This document shows, piece by piece, positions 35,537 through 44,433 of a DNA stretch of 64,000 nt. The position numbers were made by a program, and so were the translations under genes. Source of the DNA: Massiliimalia sp050943535 (lineage in GTDB: Bacteria > Bacillota > Clostridia > Oscillospirales > Ruminococcaceae); NCBI GenBank assembly GCA_050943535.1, contig JBMNPJ010000013.1, positions 6,291-70,290 of the forward strand. Reading direction: 5' to 3'. The notes under the pieces are model-generated. The model was not told the DNA's origin. It saw only the letters and a list, made by a program, of their open reading frames with translations, and ran no database searches. Numbering within the stretch: position 1 is the first letter of the stretch; each line of letters begins with the position of its first letter.

Positions 35537-36841
35537 TTATTTACTCTGACTTTTGGCTTTTCGTTCAAAACAGATAAAGATTACTGCGCTGATCCCCATT
35601 AAAATCGGATAGTACAGGTTTGGAATAATATCAATTGGGGAAATCTGCGTGGCTGCCACTGCAGACGCCGCAGACGCCGCTGTCAAAAGCTGTGCGCCGT
35701 AAGGAATAACCCCCTGTCCCACAGAGGTAAAGATATCCAGAATGGAAGCCATTTTTTTCGGTTCTACCCCGTATTCATCCCCGATTTCCTTGGCAATTGG
35801 ACCGGACATAACAATGGCAACGGTGTTATTTGCTGTACAGCAGTCCACCGCCAAAGACATCCCTGCAATGCCCAGTTCGGCACCTTTTTTGCTCTTCACA
35901 TGCTTTTTGATGGAATTGATGATAAACTGTACCCCGCCGTTTTCCTTTACCAGCTGGAAAATGGCCGCAACGATCATGGAAATTACAGTGATTTCATACA
36001 TGGAGCTGATCCCTGTATTCAGGTGACCAAACATTTCCGTAAAGGTAAAGCTGCCCAAAGCAAGCCCTACAATTGCAGACATAACAATTCCGGAAATCAG
36101 CACTACAAATACATTAAAGCCAATCAATGCACCGATGAGTACAATCAGGTAAGGCACGATCTGCCAGAAGTTATAGGACAGGTCGCCAGTCAGTTCAAAG
36201 GAAGTATTCATGGTGCGGGCAATCAAAATCACAATGGTGAGCACTGCCGCAGGCAGAACAATCAAAAAGTTTGTCTTAAACTTATCCTTCATCTCACATC
36301 CCTGGGTGCGAACTGCCGCAATGGTGGTGTCAGAGATCATAGAAAGGTTATCCCCAAACATGGCGCCGCAAACAACAGCACCTACACACAGCGCCAAAGA
36401 CAGTCCGGTTTCATCAGAAATCCCAGCGGCAATAGGCGCCAAAGCGGTAATGGTTCCCACAGAAGTACCCATGGAAACAGAAATAAAGCACCCAACAATA
36501 AAGATACCCACTACCATAAACTGGGGAGGAATAATGGATAATCCAAAATGGACGGTGCTGGTTACTCCGCCTGCTGCGTCTACAATTCCGGAAAAAGCTC
36601 CCGCCAAAATAAACACAAACAGCATGGTGACAATGTTTTCGTCTCCAATTCCCGCAGATGCCAGTTTAATTTTTTCATTAAACTTCACTTTTGGGTTTTG
36701 GATAAACGCAACAATCAGAGCAATAATAAACCCTACAATGGCAGGCATGGTATAAATATCTCCCGCCGCAACGCCAAGACCAATAAACAAAATCAAAAAT
36801 ACAAAGATGGGTAAAAGACCCCAAAAATTGGATTTTTTCAT
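35537..36841 (-). CDS. NhaC-family Na+/H+ antiporter
   Basis: A 434-aa polytopic membrane protein with about 11 helices. NLSMISDTTIAAVRTQGCEM and DCCTANNTVAIVMSGPIAKEI are the paired conserved segments of the NhaC/ArsB-like fold. It exchanges Na+ (or a malate/lactate pair in some relatives) for protons; the exact substrate is open. The longest frame starts at 36907; ATG 36841 with AAAGGA upstream begins at MKKSNFWGLL. The promoter is TTGCAG-17-TATAAT (36910-36938, minus). The short leader can fold into a GATTGG/CCAATC hairpin (36859-36888). Confidence 0.88.
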   Translation of the reverse strand: MKKSNFWGLLPIFVFLILFIGLGVAAGDIYTMPAIVGFIIALIVAFIQNPKVKFNEKIKLASAGIGDENIVTMLFVFILAGAFSGIVDAAGGVTSTVHFGLSIIPPQFMVVGIFIVGCFISVSMGTSVGTITALAPIAAGISDETGLSLALCVGAVVCGAMFGDNLSMISDTTIAAVRTQGCEMKDKFKTNFLIVLPAAVLTIVILIARTMNTSFELTGDLSYNFWQIVPYLIVLIGALIGFNVFVVLISGIVMSAIVGLALGSFTFTEMFGHLNTGISSMYEITVISMIVAAIFQLVKENGGVQFIINSIKKHVKSKKGAELGIAGMSLAVDCCTANNTVAIVMSGPIAKEIGDEYGVEPKKMASILDIFTSVGQGVIPYGAQLLTAASAASAVAATQISPIDIIPNLYYPILMGISAVIFICFERKAKSQSK

Positions 36842-36909
36842 ACAGGTCGTTCCTTTCCGATTGGACGGCAAAACCCATTGCCCCAATCTGTCCGTTTTAT
36901 GTAACACCT

Positions 36910-36938
36910 ATTATACATACATTCCCTGTTTCCTGCAA
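36910..36938 (-). promoter_or_regulatory. Promoter of the NhaC-type gene
   Basis: Minus strand TTGCAG (36933-36938), 17 bases, TATAAT (36910-36915). Confidence 0.7.
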
Positions 36939-36960
36939 GCATTCCCGCACCAAGTTGGAA

Positions 36961-36989
36961 GAATCCCCAAAGATTTCCTTTGGGGATTC
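36961..36989 (-). terminator. Hairpin after ogg
   Basis: A 12-bp stem GAATCCCCAAAG/CTTTGGGGATTC with loop ATTTC, directly after the ogg stop. The T-tract is weak. Confidence 0.6.
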
Positions 36990-36995
36990 AGCAAC

Positions 36996-37850
36996 CTATA
37001 CAAGCTTTTCTTTTTGCCCCAAACGGGTCAGGCGGGCATAGTGAAACAGGTACTGCTGGGCAATTCCTGCCCATGGCTTTGCCTTTTCCGGAAAGCCATC
37101 AGGATAATATGCCTCCAGCACCTTTTTCATCCACACATCTACTGGAAAAGCATCCATTTTATGAAAGCCAAATAAAAGCACACACTGGGCAACTTTGGGT
37201 CCTACTCCCTGAATCTGGCGAAGAATCTGCTCGCCCTGTGCCACATCCGCCTGGAAAATCTCCTGAAAGTCCACAGTTTTGTCCTGGACCTTTCTGGCAG
37301 CATCCAGCAGGTACTTGGCACGAAAGCCCGCACGCAAAGGAGCCAGATCTTCCAAGGAAAGGGATGCCATCTGTTCCCAGCCGGGGAAAGAATACCGCCC
37401 TTCTCCCAAAGGGGTTCCCCAGGTTTCACACAGGCGGGAAATAATCCCCTTTATTCGGGGAATGTTGTTGTTTTGAGAAATAATAAAGGAACACAAGGCT
37501 TCCCAAGGATCCTGCCGGAGGATATGGATTCCCCCTGCCAGTTCCATCGCCTGACAGCACACTGGGTCAAAGGACAGCTGACGCTGGAATACGGTGTAAT
37601 CTTCCCGGAAATCAAAATAGTCCATCCAAAACTCTTCCCATTCTTCCGGTGTGCAGCGTTCCACCAAAAGCTTTTCTCCCTGCTGAGACACGGAAATGCT
37701 CCGGTTTCCCACCACACCGTGAAAAACACCCTTTTCATCCTCTTCCCAGCGAAAACACTGCCCGCAATCCAGCGTATCTTTTAAAGCAAACCCCTTTGCA
37801 GAAAATACTAAGGCGCCATTCGGCTGTTTTTCCGGCTTTTCAATGGTCAT
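36996..37850 (-). CDS. ogg: 8-oxoguanine DNA glycosylase (OGG1 type)
   Basis: A 284-aa base-excision repair enzyme. An N-terminal OGG domain (FALKDTLDCGQCFRWEEDE) precedes the HhH-GPD domain. The hairpin QGVGPKVAQCVLLFGF and the catalytic Asp in MDAFPVDVWMKKVL are present, and SFIISQNNNIPRIKGIISRL is the family motif. It would remove oxidised guanine opposite C. ATG 37850 follows GAGGA. It lies 30 bases after the GPH symporter gene, so probably in one transcript. Confidence 0.93.
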   Translation of the reverse strand: MTIEKPEKQPNGALVFSAKGFALKDTLDCGQCFRWEEDEKGVFHGVVGNRSISVSQQGEKLLVERCTPEEWEEFWMDYFDFREDYTVFQRQLSFDPVCCQAMELAGGIHILRQDPWEALCSFIISQNNNIPRIKGIISRLCETWGTPLGEGRYSFPGWEQMASLSLEDLAPLRAGFRAKYLLDAARKVQDKTVDFQEIFQADVAQGEQILRQIQGVGPKVAQCVLLFGFHKMDAFPVDVWMKKVLEAYYPDGFPEKAKPWAGIAQQYLFHYARLTRLGQKEKLV

Positions 37851-37880
37851 TCTGTTCCTCCTGTTCTGTGAAAAATGCTG

Positions 37881-39185
37881 TTATTCCTCTTTTTTGGTTT
37901 CCAGACGGTAAAAATACATAAAGATACAGCAAAGCAGCATAATCACCATGGGCAGATAAATGTAAATCATGCGAATCCCCAAAATTCCTTGGGCAGTCTG
38001 TTCCTGATTGGAGACATACCCAAATCCACTGAGCACCCATGCGCTGAGCACCCCGGACAGCATAATCCCCATTTTATTCATAAACATCATGGTAGCGGTT
38101 AAAATTCCCTGCTGCCGTTTGCCAGTGAGTCGTTCTCCATAATCAACCGTATCTGTCAGCATCAGGTAAGAGACACAGGGAATGATGCTGCCGCCTACGC
38201 TGGCAAAAATATTGCCCACAAAAATCAAAGGGAAATTTTTGCCGCTGACAGCTGTTAAAAGACAGCCCCCAACAAACGCAAATACACCAATTAACGTACA
38301 TCCCTTTTTCCCAAACCGGCGAATCAACGGGGTACCCAGCAGCACTGCTGCAAAACTTCCCAAAGCCCCTACGGTCAGCAAAATAGATGCCCAGTCACGG
38401 TGATTCAAATAATACTGTGCGTAATATACAGTCGCCGCATTCCTGGTAGTTGTAGCCACAAAGCTGATCAGCTGGGTAATTCCCAGCATAATCCACGGTG
38501 TATTCCGGCAGATCATATACAGAGAATCCCGCAAAGAAATTTCCCCTTTGGGGCGAATCCGCTCTCTGGTATTTTTAAAGCATAGGAGCATCAGCACAAT
38601 AGCAATTGCCCCAAACAAAAAACCCACCAGAGAAAATCCCTTGGATTCATTTCCTTGTCCCAGCAAATTTACCAGAGTAAGGGGCAGCCCCATGGCCACC
38701 AAAGATCCTACCGTCACCATACTGAACCGATAGTTATTCATCTGAAGCCGCTCTTCTTCTACAGAAGTGATATTGGGCAGAAGTGCAGAATAAGGCACAT
38801 TGTAGGCGGTATACAAAAGACAAAACAGAAAATACACCACAAAAGCGTACACCATCTTTTCCCTGTTGCCGGAAATCTGCGCAGTGCAGAACAAAAGCAT
38901 ACAGGACACCCCTAAAGGGACAGCAGAAAACAGCATAAATGGTCTGGCTTTTCCCCAACGGGTGTTGACTTTATCAATGGCAATGCCCATAACTGGGTTT
39001 AAAAATGCATCAATCAGACGGGCAATGCTGATAATCTGCCCAGCGGCAATGACGCTGATTGCCGCAATATCAGTTAAATAATAGGAAATATAAGAAGATA
39101 CCAGGTTAAAAATCAAACAGCATGCCGTATCTCCTACCCCGTAACTAAGTTTCTCTTTCAGTGAAATGGTCTCTTTGTGTTCCAA
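37881..39185 (-). CDS. GPH-family sugar:cation symporter (MelB-like MFS)
   Basis: A 434-aa transporter with about 12 helices. KEKLSYGVGDTACCLIFNLVSSYISYYLTDI and the IDKVNTRWGKARPFMLF loop (RxGRxRPF-type motif) are hallmarks of the glycoside-pentoside-hexuronide family. It imports a glycoside or hexuronide with Na+ or H+. TTG 39185 with GGGAGGGG 6 bases ahead is preferred over TTG 39209. A perfect cre-like palindrome at 39238-39251 predicts catabolite or LacI-type control. Confidence 0.9.
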   Translation of the reverse strand: MEHKETISLKEKLSYGVGDTACCLIFNLVSSYISYYLTDIAAISVIAAGQIISIARLIDAFLNPVMGIAIDKVNTRWGKARPFMLFSAVPLGVSCMLLFCTAQISGNREKMVYAFVVYFLFCLLYTAYNVPYSALLPNITSVEEERLQMNNYRFSMVTVGSLVAMGLPLTLVNLLGQGNESKGFSLVGFLFGAIAIVLMLLCFKNTRERIRPKGEISLRDSLYMICRNTPWIMLGITQLISFVATTTRNAATVYYAQYYLNHRDWASILLTVGALGSFAAVLLGTPLIRRFGKKGCTLIGVFAFVGGCLLTAVSGKNFPLIFVGNIFASVGGSIIPCVSYLMLTDTVDYGERLTGKRQQGILTATMMFMNKMGIMLSGVLSAWVLSGFGYVSNQEQTAQGILGIRMIYIYLPMVIMLLCCIFMYFYRLETKKEE

Positions 39186-39237
39186 AGCCGACCCCTCCCA
39201 TTCTGTCAAACAATAATTTTTGCTGGATCAACAAATT

Positions 39238-39251
39238 TGTAAACGTTTACA
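39238..39251. promoter_or_regulatory. Catabolite response element-like operator
   Basis: TGTAAACGTTTACA is a perfect 14-bp palindrome that fits the CcpA/LacI consensus TGWAANCGNTNWCA. It lies 53 bases ahead of the GPH symporter start. Confidence 0.8.
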
Positions 39252-39267
39252 TTCTTCTCAAAAGAAC

Positions 39268-39303
39268 CTCTGCGGATAGGGCACCCTTGCCAGTACCGCA
39301 GAG
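39268..39303 (-). terminator. Terminator of the lexA-acetyltransferase operon
   Basis: Outer stem CTCTGCGG/CCGCAGAG with an inner GGGCA-type stem; minus-strand flank GTTCTTTTG. Confidence 0.55.
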
Positions 39304-39383
39304 AATTTCTGATAGAAAAATGATTGGGCTTATGTTTATCCCGTTATAGAATTCATGCTAGGATTTGTGTTTCGCAGCCAGCG

Positions 39384-40553
39384 TTATACCCCATCCTGAT
39401 GAGAAATTCCAAACTGAAGCGGGAACCAATTCTGTAAAAACGGATATTCCACCGCTTCTTCCCGGCAAAATTCCGGTGTTCCCATGCCAAAAAAGAAGTG
39501 ATTGCTTTCCATGGCACTCATGGAAATTTCCGGTGTTCCTCCTGCCTCAACAGTCACCGCTCCGTTTTCCACTGTAATGGTAAACACTTCTTCACCAGCC
39601 TGAACACAAAAGCTGCCGTCCATCAGTTTCTGACGTTCTGCTTTTGCTTTCAAAAATGCTTCAACAACCTTACGAATATGGAAAATCCGGTAATTTCCGG
39701 AAAATTCACAGTGATAACCTTCGCAAATCCGTCCCAGCTGACGAAGATATTCCGGCTGATTTTCACTGACAGTAACTGTCACCAAATCCAGATGAAAGTG
39801 TTTAATCAGGGAAAATACCACTTCCTGGATTTCTCCTGCAGGTGCCAGAACACATTCTGACACATTCATGCACCGTTCGCCGTTTTTCAAATCTTCTCCT
39901 GCCGCCAGATAGCCTACCATATCTTCTCCCTGGAATACCAAATAGGCTTTCTGATTCCAGCTTTTGAGAATTTCTTCAAACTCATCAAAATCCCGAACCG
40001 CATGAACCAGCTGAATATTATGTAACGCAAACGCCGCCAGCTTTTGCCCCTCGGTGCCTTCCCCAAAAGGAACAAAGTGATAGGTGGGCTGATAATCTTT
40101 TCCGCGAATATGGCGCAGATTGGTTTTGCTCACCTCAAACTCATAATCCCGGCTGCATAAATCATATCCAAAATACTGATACCGCTGACGCTGACCGCCC
40201 AGCCAGGACAGGTCTGTCCCATCTTCCTGCAAGTCTTTTACCACAGTATTCATAATGGCTTTCATATATCCCTTACCCCGGGTATTGCGGTGCGCGGAAA
40301 CACTGCCGATGCCAGCCATTTTGAGCAGTTTTCCGTTTACATCAATTTCATAGGGATAGCTCAGTACCGCAGCCACTAATTTTCCATTTTCCCGCACTCC
40401 ATAATGATACTTCATGGTATCTGCCTGCGGTCCATAAAGTTTTGGCAGCAGTTGTTCAAAATCATGGGGACGATGTGCCTGACTGAATACCAGATCGATC
40501 AAATCAATCAGTTCGTCCCGGTCTTTTGCTGTAAGTTTTTCCACCATTGCCAT
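39384..40553 (-). CDS. Eis-like GNAT acetyltransferase
   Basis: A 389-aa protein. The N-terminal GNAT fold includes the acetyl-CoA loop GIGSVSAHRNTRGKGYMKAIM. A second GNAT-like domain and a C-terminal SCP2-type domain follow (FCVQAGEEVFTITVENGAVTVEAGG). This three-part layout is that of Eis and its Firmicute relatives, which acetylate amines including aminoglycosides; the natural substrate is unknown. It lies 24 bases after lexA and probably shares its transcript. Confidence 0.85.
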   Translation of the reverse strand: MAMVEKLTAKDRDELIDLIDLVFSQAHRPHDFEQLLPKLYGPQADTMKYHYGVRENGKLVAAVLSYPYEIDVNGKLLKMAGIGSVSAHRNTRGKGYMKAIMNTVVKDLQEDGTDLSWLGGQRQRYQYFGYDLCSRDYEFEVSKTNLRHIRGKDYQPTYHFVPFGEGTEGQKLAAFALHNIQLVHAVRDFDEFEEILKSWNQKAYLVFQGEDMVGYLAAGEDLKNGERCMNVSECVLAPAGEIQEVVFSLIKHFHLDLVTVTVSENQPEYLRQLGRICEGYHCEFSGNYRIFHIRKVVEAFLKAKAERQKLMDGSFCVQAGEEVFTITVENGAVTVEAGGTPEISMSAMESNHFFFGMGTPEFCREEAVEYPFLQNWFPLQFGISHQDGV

Positions 40554-40577
40554 AAGGTTCCCCTTTCTCTTGCTGTT

Positions 40578-41156
40578 TTAAAAATATCGAATGGAAGCGA
40601 TTACCCGCCCCAAAATTTCCACCTGATCTACAATAATCGGCTCATAGTCCTGGTTCTCCGGCTGCAGCCGATAATGTCCGTTCTCTTTAAAAAACCGTTT
40701 TACCGTAGCAGAATCATCCACCAAAGCTACCACAATTTCTCCGTCTTTGGCCACAGGGGTTTTTTCCACAATCACCAAATCCCCGTCAAAGATTCCCACT
40801 TCAATCATACTTTCCCCTTCAATCCGCAGGGCAAACAGATCTTTTCCGCCAAACATGCCCCGATCAAAAGGAACATAGCCTTCAATATCTTCAATGGCAG
40901 TAATGGGTTCCCCTGCTGCCACCGGACCCAAAATAGGCACTCGGGTAACATTGGAATTGCTCAGTTTAATTGACCGATTATGGTTATCTGATTTCACAAT
41001 TAACCCCTCATCACACAGCTCATTAATATACCGCTGGGCTGTAGAAGTGGATTTAATATTCAAATCCCGGCAAATCTCCCGAACTGTCGGAGAAATGTCC
41101 TGTGAAATCCGGTCTACAATATAATCATAAATGACTTTTGCTTTTTCGTTTAACAT
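40578..41156 (-). CDS. lexA: LexA SOS repressor
   Basis: A 192-aa repressor. The N-terminal winged helix (AKVIYDYIVDRISQDISPTVREICRDLNIKSTSTAQRYINEL) binds SOS boxes. The autocleavage Ala-Gly is in GPVAAGEPITAI, the Ser nucleophile in IEGESMIEVGI, and the Lys in SATVKRFF. ATG 41156 (third codon of the longest frame) has better spacing to GGGAG than 41162. A minus-strand TACAAT box lies at 41199-41204. I did not find a clear CGAAC-N4-GTTCG box ahead of it. Confidence 0.95.
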   Translation of the reverse strand: MLNEKAKVIYDYIVDRISQDISPTVREICRDLNIKSTSTAQRYINELCDEGLIVKSDNHNRSIKLSNSNVTRVPILGPVAAGEPITAIEDIEGYVPFDRGMFGGKDLFALRIEGESMIEVGIFDGDLVIVEKTPVAKDGEIVVALVDDSATVKRFFKENGHYRLQPENQDYEPIIVDQVEILGRVIASIRYF

Positions 41157-41456
41157 ATCCATGCTCCCATTTTCTTGGCCGTTAACATACTTTTTTTCAT
41201 TGTATCATATTCCTGCCTAAAAAGGAACTATTTTTTCCTCTGGTTTTCAATCTTTTCTCTGTTCAGGAAAAATAACCCCTTTTCTCTTCCAGTGACTTTT
41301 CCGGAAAATCATCTGTCCTCTATAGAAATACACCCATTCCTTCGATTCTTTGTAGTTTGCACAAATTGATAAAATCAATCTCATGTATTATGCCAAATTT
41401 TCTAGATACTGTCCGCGGTGGTAACAATTTATTAACACATTCGCCCCTGTATGGTG

Positions 41457-41575
41457 TATAATAAAGATACTCATTTAATGAGTGAGTTTTATACTCTACC
41501 CTCCTCAATAAATACCCCTCAAGCAAGTATTTGCCAAAAACGAGATGAAGCCCCCACTTCATCTCGTTTTTGGCG
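41457..41575 (+). ncRNA. Possible short transcript between lexA and the Smr gene
   Basis: An extended -10 (TGGTGTATAAT, TATAAT at 41457-41462) with only a weak TTAACA -35. A 100-base stretch without an ORF follows, ending in a long stem (41533-41550 with 41557-41574) and T-rich DNA. It could be a small RNA, or an attenuated leader of the Smr gene. Confidence 0.3.
41533..41574. terminator. Long hairpin terminator-like structure
   Basis: A perfect 18-bp stem containing CGAGATGAAG/CTTCATCTCG, flanked by AAAAA and TTTTT, with loop CCCCCA. It lies 34 bases ahead of the Smr start. Confidence 0.7.
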
Positions 41576-41608
41576 TTTTATCCTAATTTTGAAAAGAGAG
41601 ATGCCGTC

Positions 41609-41866
41609 ATGGGAAATTTAGAAATTGATATCCACGGTCTGACCGTTTCCGAGGCCAAGAAAAAACTGGAACGAACCATTTCCACTCTGCCTGACCGGTA
41701 CAGCCAGATTACTGTCATTCACGGATACCAGGCAGGAACCAGCCTGCAGACCATGGTGCGCAAAAACTTAAAACACCGGCGGATCAAACGAAAAATCCTC
41801 TGCCTAAATCCAGGGGAAACCATTTTGCTGATTGATCCTCAGCAAAAGGAAAAACAAAAAAAGTGA
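41609..41866 (+). CDS. Stand-alone Smr domain protein
   Basis: An 85-aa Smr (small MutS-related) domain. LEIDIHGLTVSEAKKKLERTI and ITVIHGYQAGTSLQTMVRKNL are the conserved DxH and HGxG segments. Smr domains nick DNA or cleave RNA; stand-alone clostridial versions are uncharacterised. The longest frame begins in the preceding hairpin; ATG 41609 fits the domain start, after GAAAAGAGAG. Confidence 0.85.
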   Translation: MGNLEIDIHGLTVSEAKKKLERTISTLPDRYSQITVIHGYQAGTSLQTMVRKNLKHRRIKRKILCLNPGETILLIDPQQKEKQKK

Positions 41867-41874
41867 TTCAAAAC

Positions 41875-41907
41875 AAAAAACGCAGACCTATAAAGGTCTG
41901 CGTTTTT
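41875..41907. terminator. Bidirectional terminator
   Basis: Stem CGCAGACCT/AGGTCTGCG between A6 and T5 tracts, between the convergent Smr and 3D-domain genes. Confidence 0.88.
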
Positions 41908-41924
41908 ACTTTTCCTATTTACTT

Positions 41925-42965
41925 TTAGTTGAGCACATAAACCTCTACTGTTTTTGCGCCAAACTGTACGCTTTCTGCATAGCTGCCGAAAAAGCAGTCA
42001 ACCAGAACGGTTCCGTTATTTACCGCAACCCCAGTATCCCGAACAGTAGAATAACCATATACATATCCGCCATTGGGAGTTTTAATATAAAGTTTAGTGC
42101 CTTTTGGGAACTGGCTCAAATTCATAGCAACATCCCCAGGCTGCAAGCTGGTCTTTTTCCCCAATGCGCTGTAAGCGGTTGCTTTTCCGGTTACTTTATA
42201 AGCATAATTCACCGGGTTGCCGTTAGCATCCAGCTCCGGCATAGAACCTACCGGTACCTGCTGTTTTTTACCGCCAATATAAACTTCGTCCATAATGGTC
42301 TGCACTTCACTGACTGGTTCTTTGGTCACCTGTTCAGCAATAACTGTAGTTTCTGCTTCTACTCCGTCAATCCATCTGGTGCGAGTAGTTACAACCTTTT
42401 CCCCGTTTTGACCTGGCGTTGTTACCACCAAAGTCTGGTTTGCTACCAAGGGAGTTTCTGGAATCACTACATCATATGCCACTGGCTCTACAGACTGAGC
42501 TTCGGTATAAGTAACCCGGTTTACTACAATCTCAGTTTCCTGGGTAACTTCTTCATTCAGTCCTACATTAATTAAATCGTCATCAGACACGGTTACCCCT
42601 GCCAGATCCAAAGCATCCTGTACAGTTCCTTTGGAAATAGACACGGTTTTTGTCTCGCCGTCAGCGGTTACCGTGACGTCAAAGGCACGGTAAATATAAA
42701 GATCTGCCTCATGATCAGAAAATCCGGTAAATTCATAGCTGTCATTTTTGCCCAACTGAATTTCCTGATTTTCCAAAATATCTTCTGCTTCAGTATAAAT
42801 GGTATAACGGGAATAGGCACTGCCGTTTTCATGAATGGTTACCACATTGGAAACGGTGGTCAAACCAGTCAAAACGGTAGCCAGCATCATGCATACAATG
42901 CTGACAATAAAAATCCGCGGAATTAAATGGGATTTTCCTTTCAACATTTGTTTCATTGCGTTCAT
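41925..42965 (-). CDS. Cell-wall protein with DUF348, G5 and 3D domains (YabE/Rpf2-like)
   Basis: A 346-aa exported protein. A membrane anchor or signal (IPRIFIVSIVCMMLATVLTGLTTV) is followed by a ubiquitin-like DUF348 segment (FDVTVTADGETKTVSISKGTVQDALDLAGVTVSDDD), a G5 domain (around 185-255) and a C-terminal 3D domain (KATAYSA, VAMNLSQFPKGTKLYI, VRDTGVAVNNGTVLVDCFF). The 3D domain holds the Asp-based active site of lytic transglycosylase-like enzymes. It probably remodels peptidoglycan. ATG 42965 has AAAGGAG 7 bases ahead. Confidence 0.9.
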   Translation of the reverse strand: MNAMKQMLKGKSHLIPRIFIVSIVCMMLATVLTGLTTVSNVVTIHENGSAYSRYTIYTEAEDILENQEIQLGKNDSYEFTGFSDHEADLYIYRAFDVTVTADGETKTVSISKGTVQDALDLAGVTVSDDDLINVGLNEEVTQETEIVVNRVTYTEAQSVEPVAYDVVIPETPLVANQTLVVTTPGQNGEKVVTTRTRWIDGVEAETTVIAEQVTKEPVSEVQTIMDEVYIGGKKQQVPVGSMPELDANGNPVNYAYKVTGKATAYSALGKKTSLQPGDVAMNLSQFPKGTKLYIKTPNGGYVYGYSTVRDTGVAVNNGTVLVDCFFGSYAESVQFGAKTVEVYVLN

Positions 42966-43095
42966 GAATGTTCTCCTTTTCATAACAAAAGATTTTGACT
43001 GCAAACGGTATGTTATCTCTTAATTCTTCATCATCTCATCAAAACCCTGTGTACCCAATTTCTTCTTTTGTTACAATTGTTACCGTTTTGTAAGT

Positions 43096-43124
43096 ATTAT
43101 ATTCACGAATCCGTAGTTTGTCAA
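43096..43124 (-). promoter_or_regulatory. Promoter of the G5/3D-domain gene
   Basis: Minus strand TTGACA (43119-43124), 17 bases, TATAAT (43096-43101): full consensus, about 130 bases ahead of the start. The rest of the gap (43125-43560) is very AT-rich and I see nothing else in it; no riboswitch was recognised in the leader. Confidence 0.88.
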
Positions 43125-43561
43125 GGGTGTTTTTATGGTGTATTTTGTTTATTTTAACAACACAACCTGTAAAAAAAACATTTTGTAACTTTTTGATTCT
43201 GCTTATTTCCCTGTTTTTTGTCCATTTTCACAACAAAAAATCACCCCCGATTTTCCATATTGCCCAAATCAAAACTTTTTTCAAACCGTTGTGTTTTTAA
43301 CTAGTTTTATTGTCTCAATTTTTATTTTTCTCACAATATCTGCAATTACTTTTACTAGCGCTTTTCTTTCATCAGTTTCATTTCGCAATTTTTTTGGATT
43401 TTTAGCAAGAAAATGATTAAAATTAAAATATTTAACAATTAAAAGTTTTACAATTTTTCCGATTGTGCAAATTCACAAATCTTCTTACAACATATTTATA
43501 CTAACAGTATATACGCTATTATATATTATAATTTGTACATTTTTCTTTTTCATTTCCCCTC

Positions 43562-43610
43562 AAAAAAGAAACAGAGACAACTTTTAAAAACAAAAAGTTG
43601 TCTCTGTTTC
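43562..43610 (-). terminator. Terminator of the pcp operon
   Basis: An 18-bp stem GAAACAGAGACAACTTTT with its complement, followed on the minus strand by TTTTTTG. Confidence 0.85.
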
Positions 43611-43629
43611 TGTTCAAAAATCCGCTTTT

Positions 43630-43812
43630 TTAGTTTTGACGGCGCACAATCCGATAGTCGTCCCCGTTTTGATAATAGGGGCACTGAGAATGTTTATCGC
43701 TGATAAACCGCACCCATTCATCTTCATCCATATCTACAGCACACAGATATTCTCCATACTCTTCATCATAAACAAAATTCTGACAGCTTTCACAGCTGGT
43801 TTGCTTTTTCAT
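43630..43812 (-). CDS. DUF6472 family small protein
   Basis: A 60-aa acidic protein. CESCQNF, YLCAVDMDEDEW and QCPYY give four Cys that could bind zinc. The family is confined to Clostridia and uncharacterised. It starts 3 bases after the pcp stop and is the last gene of the nucleotidyltransferase-pcp-DUF6472 unit. Confidence 0.85.
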   Translation of the reverse strand: MKKQTSCESCQNFVYDEEYGEYLCAVDMDEDEWVRFISDKHSQCPYYQNGDDYRIVRRQN

Positions 43813-43815
43813 CTG

Positions 43816-44433
43816 TTATTGTTCCTCCTTTGGCTGTTCCAGCGCCTGAATTGCCGCCGTCAGTCCCTGCACAATTTTTTCCAGTTCCATACTTGGCACT
43901 TCCGGTTTCTCTTTTATCTGCCATGGAAGATAAGGAACGTGAATAAATCCTGCCTGAATGGGATGGCTGCTATTTGCTGCCAAATTCAGCACCCCATACA
44001 TGACACTGTTGCACACAAAACTACCTGCTGTATAGGAAAGGCTTGCTCCGATTCCCTGAGCCTGTATGGCAGACATCATCCTTTTTACTGGAAGTGTGGT
44101 AAAATAAGCCGCCGGACCAGACGGCACTACCGGCTCATCCACAGGCTGATTCCCCTGATTATCTGGGATTCTGGCGTCCATCAGATTAATAGCGACCCGC
44201 TCCAAGGTAATATCCTTTCGGCCACCTGCCTGTCCCACACTGATGACTACATCCGGCTGTTCCTCTTCTATTCGCTGCTGTACCTTTTGAAGGGACAGCC
44301 CAAACACAGTCGGAATCTGCATTGCAATCACCTGAATGCTTCCAATCTGCTTGGGCAGACGACTTACCGCCTCCCACGCTGGATTGACCGTTTCCCCGCC
44401 GAATGGGTCGAATCCTGTAATTAATAATTTCAT
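43816..44433 (-). CDS. pcp: Pyroglutamyl-peptidase I
   Basis: A 205-aa cysteine peptidase (C15) that removes N-terminal pyroglutamate. MKLLITGFDPFGGETVNPAW is the conserved start. The Glu is in VGQAGGRKDITLERVAINLMDARIPDNQG, the Cys in YTAGSFVCNSVMYGVL, and the His in GFIHVPYLP. ATG 44433 overlaps the upstream stop by 4 bases (ATGA). The longer frame to 44496 is rejected. Confidence 0.93.
   Translation of the reverse strand: MKLLITGFDPFGGETVNPAWEAVSRLPKQIGSIQVIAMQIPTVFGLSLQKVQQRIEEEQPDVVISVGQAGGRKDITLERVAINLMDARIPDNQGNQPVDEPVVPSGPAAYFTTLPVKRMMSAIQAQGIGASLSYTAGSFVCNSVMYGVLNLAANSSHPIQAGFIHVPYLPWQIKEKPEVPSMELEKIVQGLTAAIQALEQPKEEQ

Noticed and set aside
41157..41456. Canonical Firmicute SOS box ahead of lexA
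   Set aside because: No CGAAC-N4-GTTCG-like sequence found by eye; a divergent box cannot be excluded.
42966..43560. Riboswitch ahead of the G5/3D-domain gene (c-di-AMP type considered)
   Set aside because: The mapped promoter leaves only about 130 leader bases and no conserved riboswitch core was recognised.
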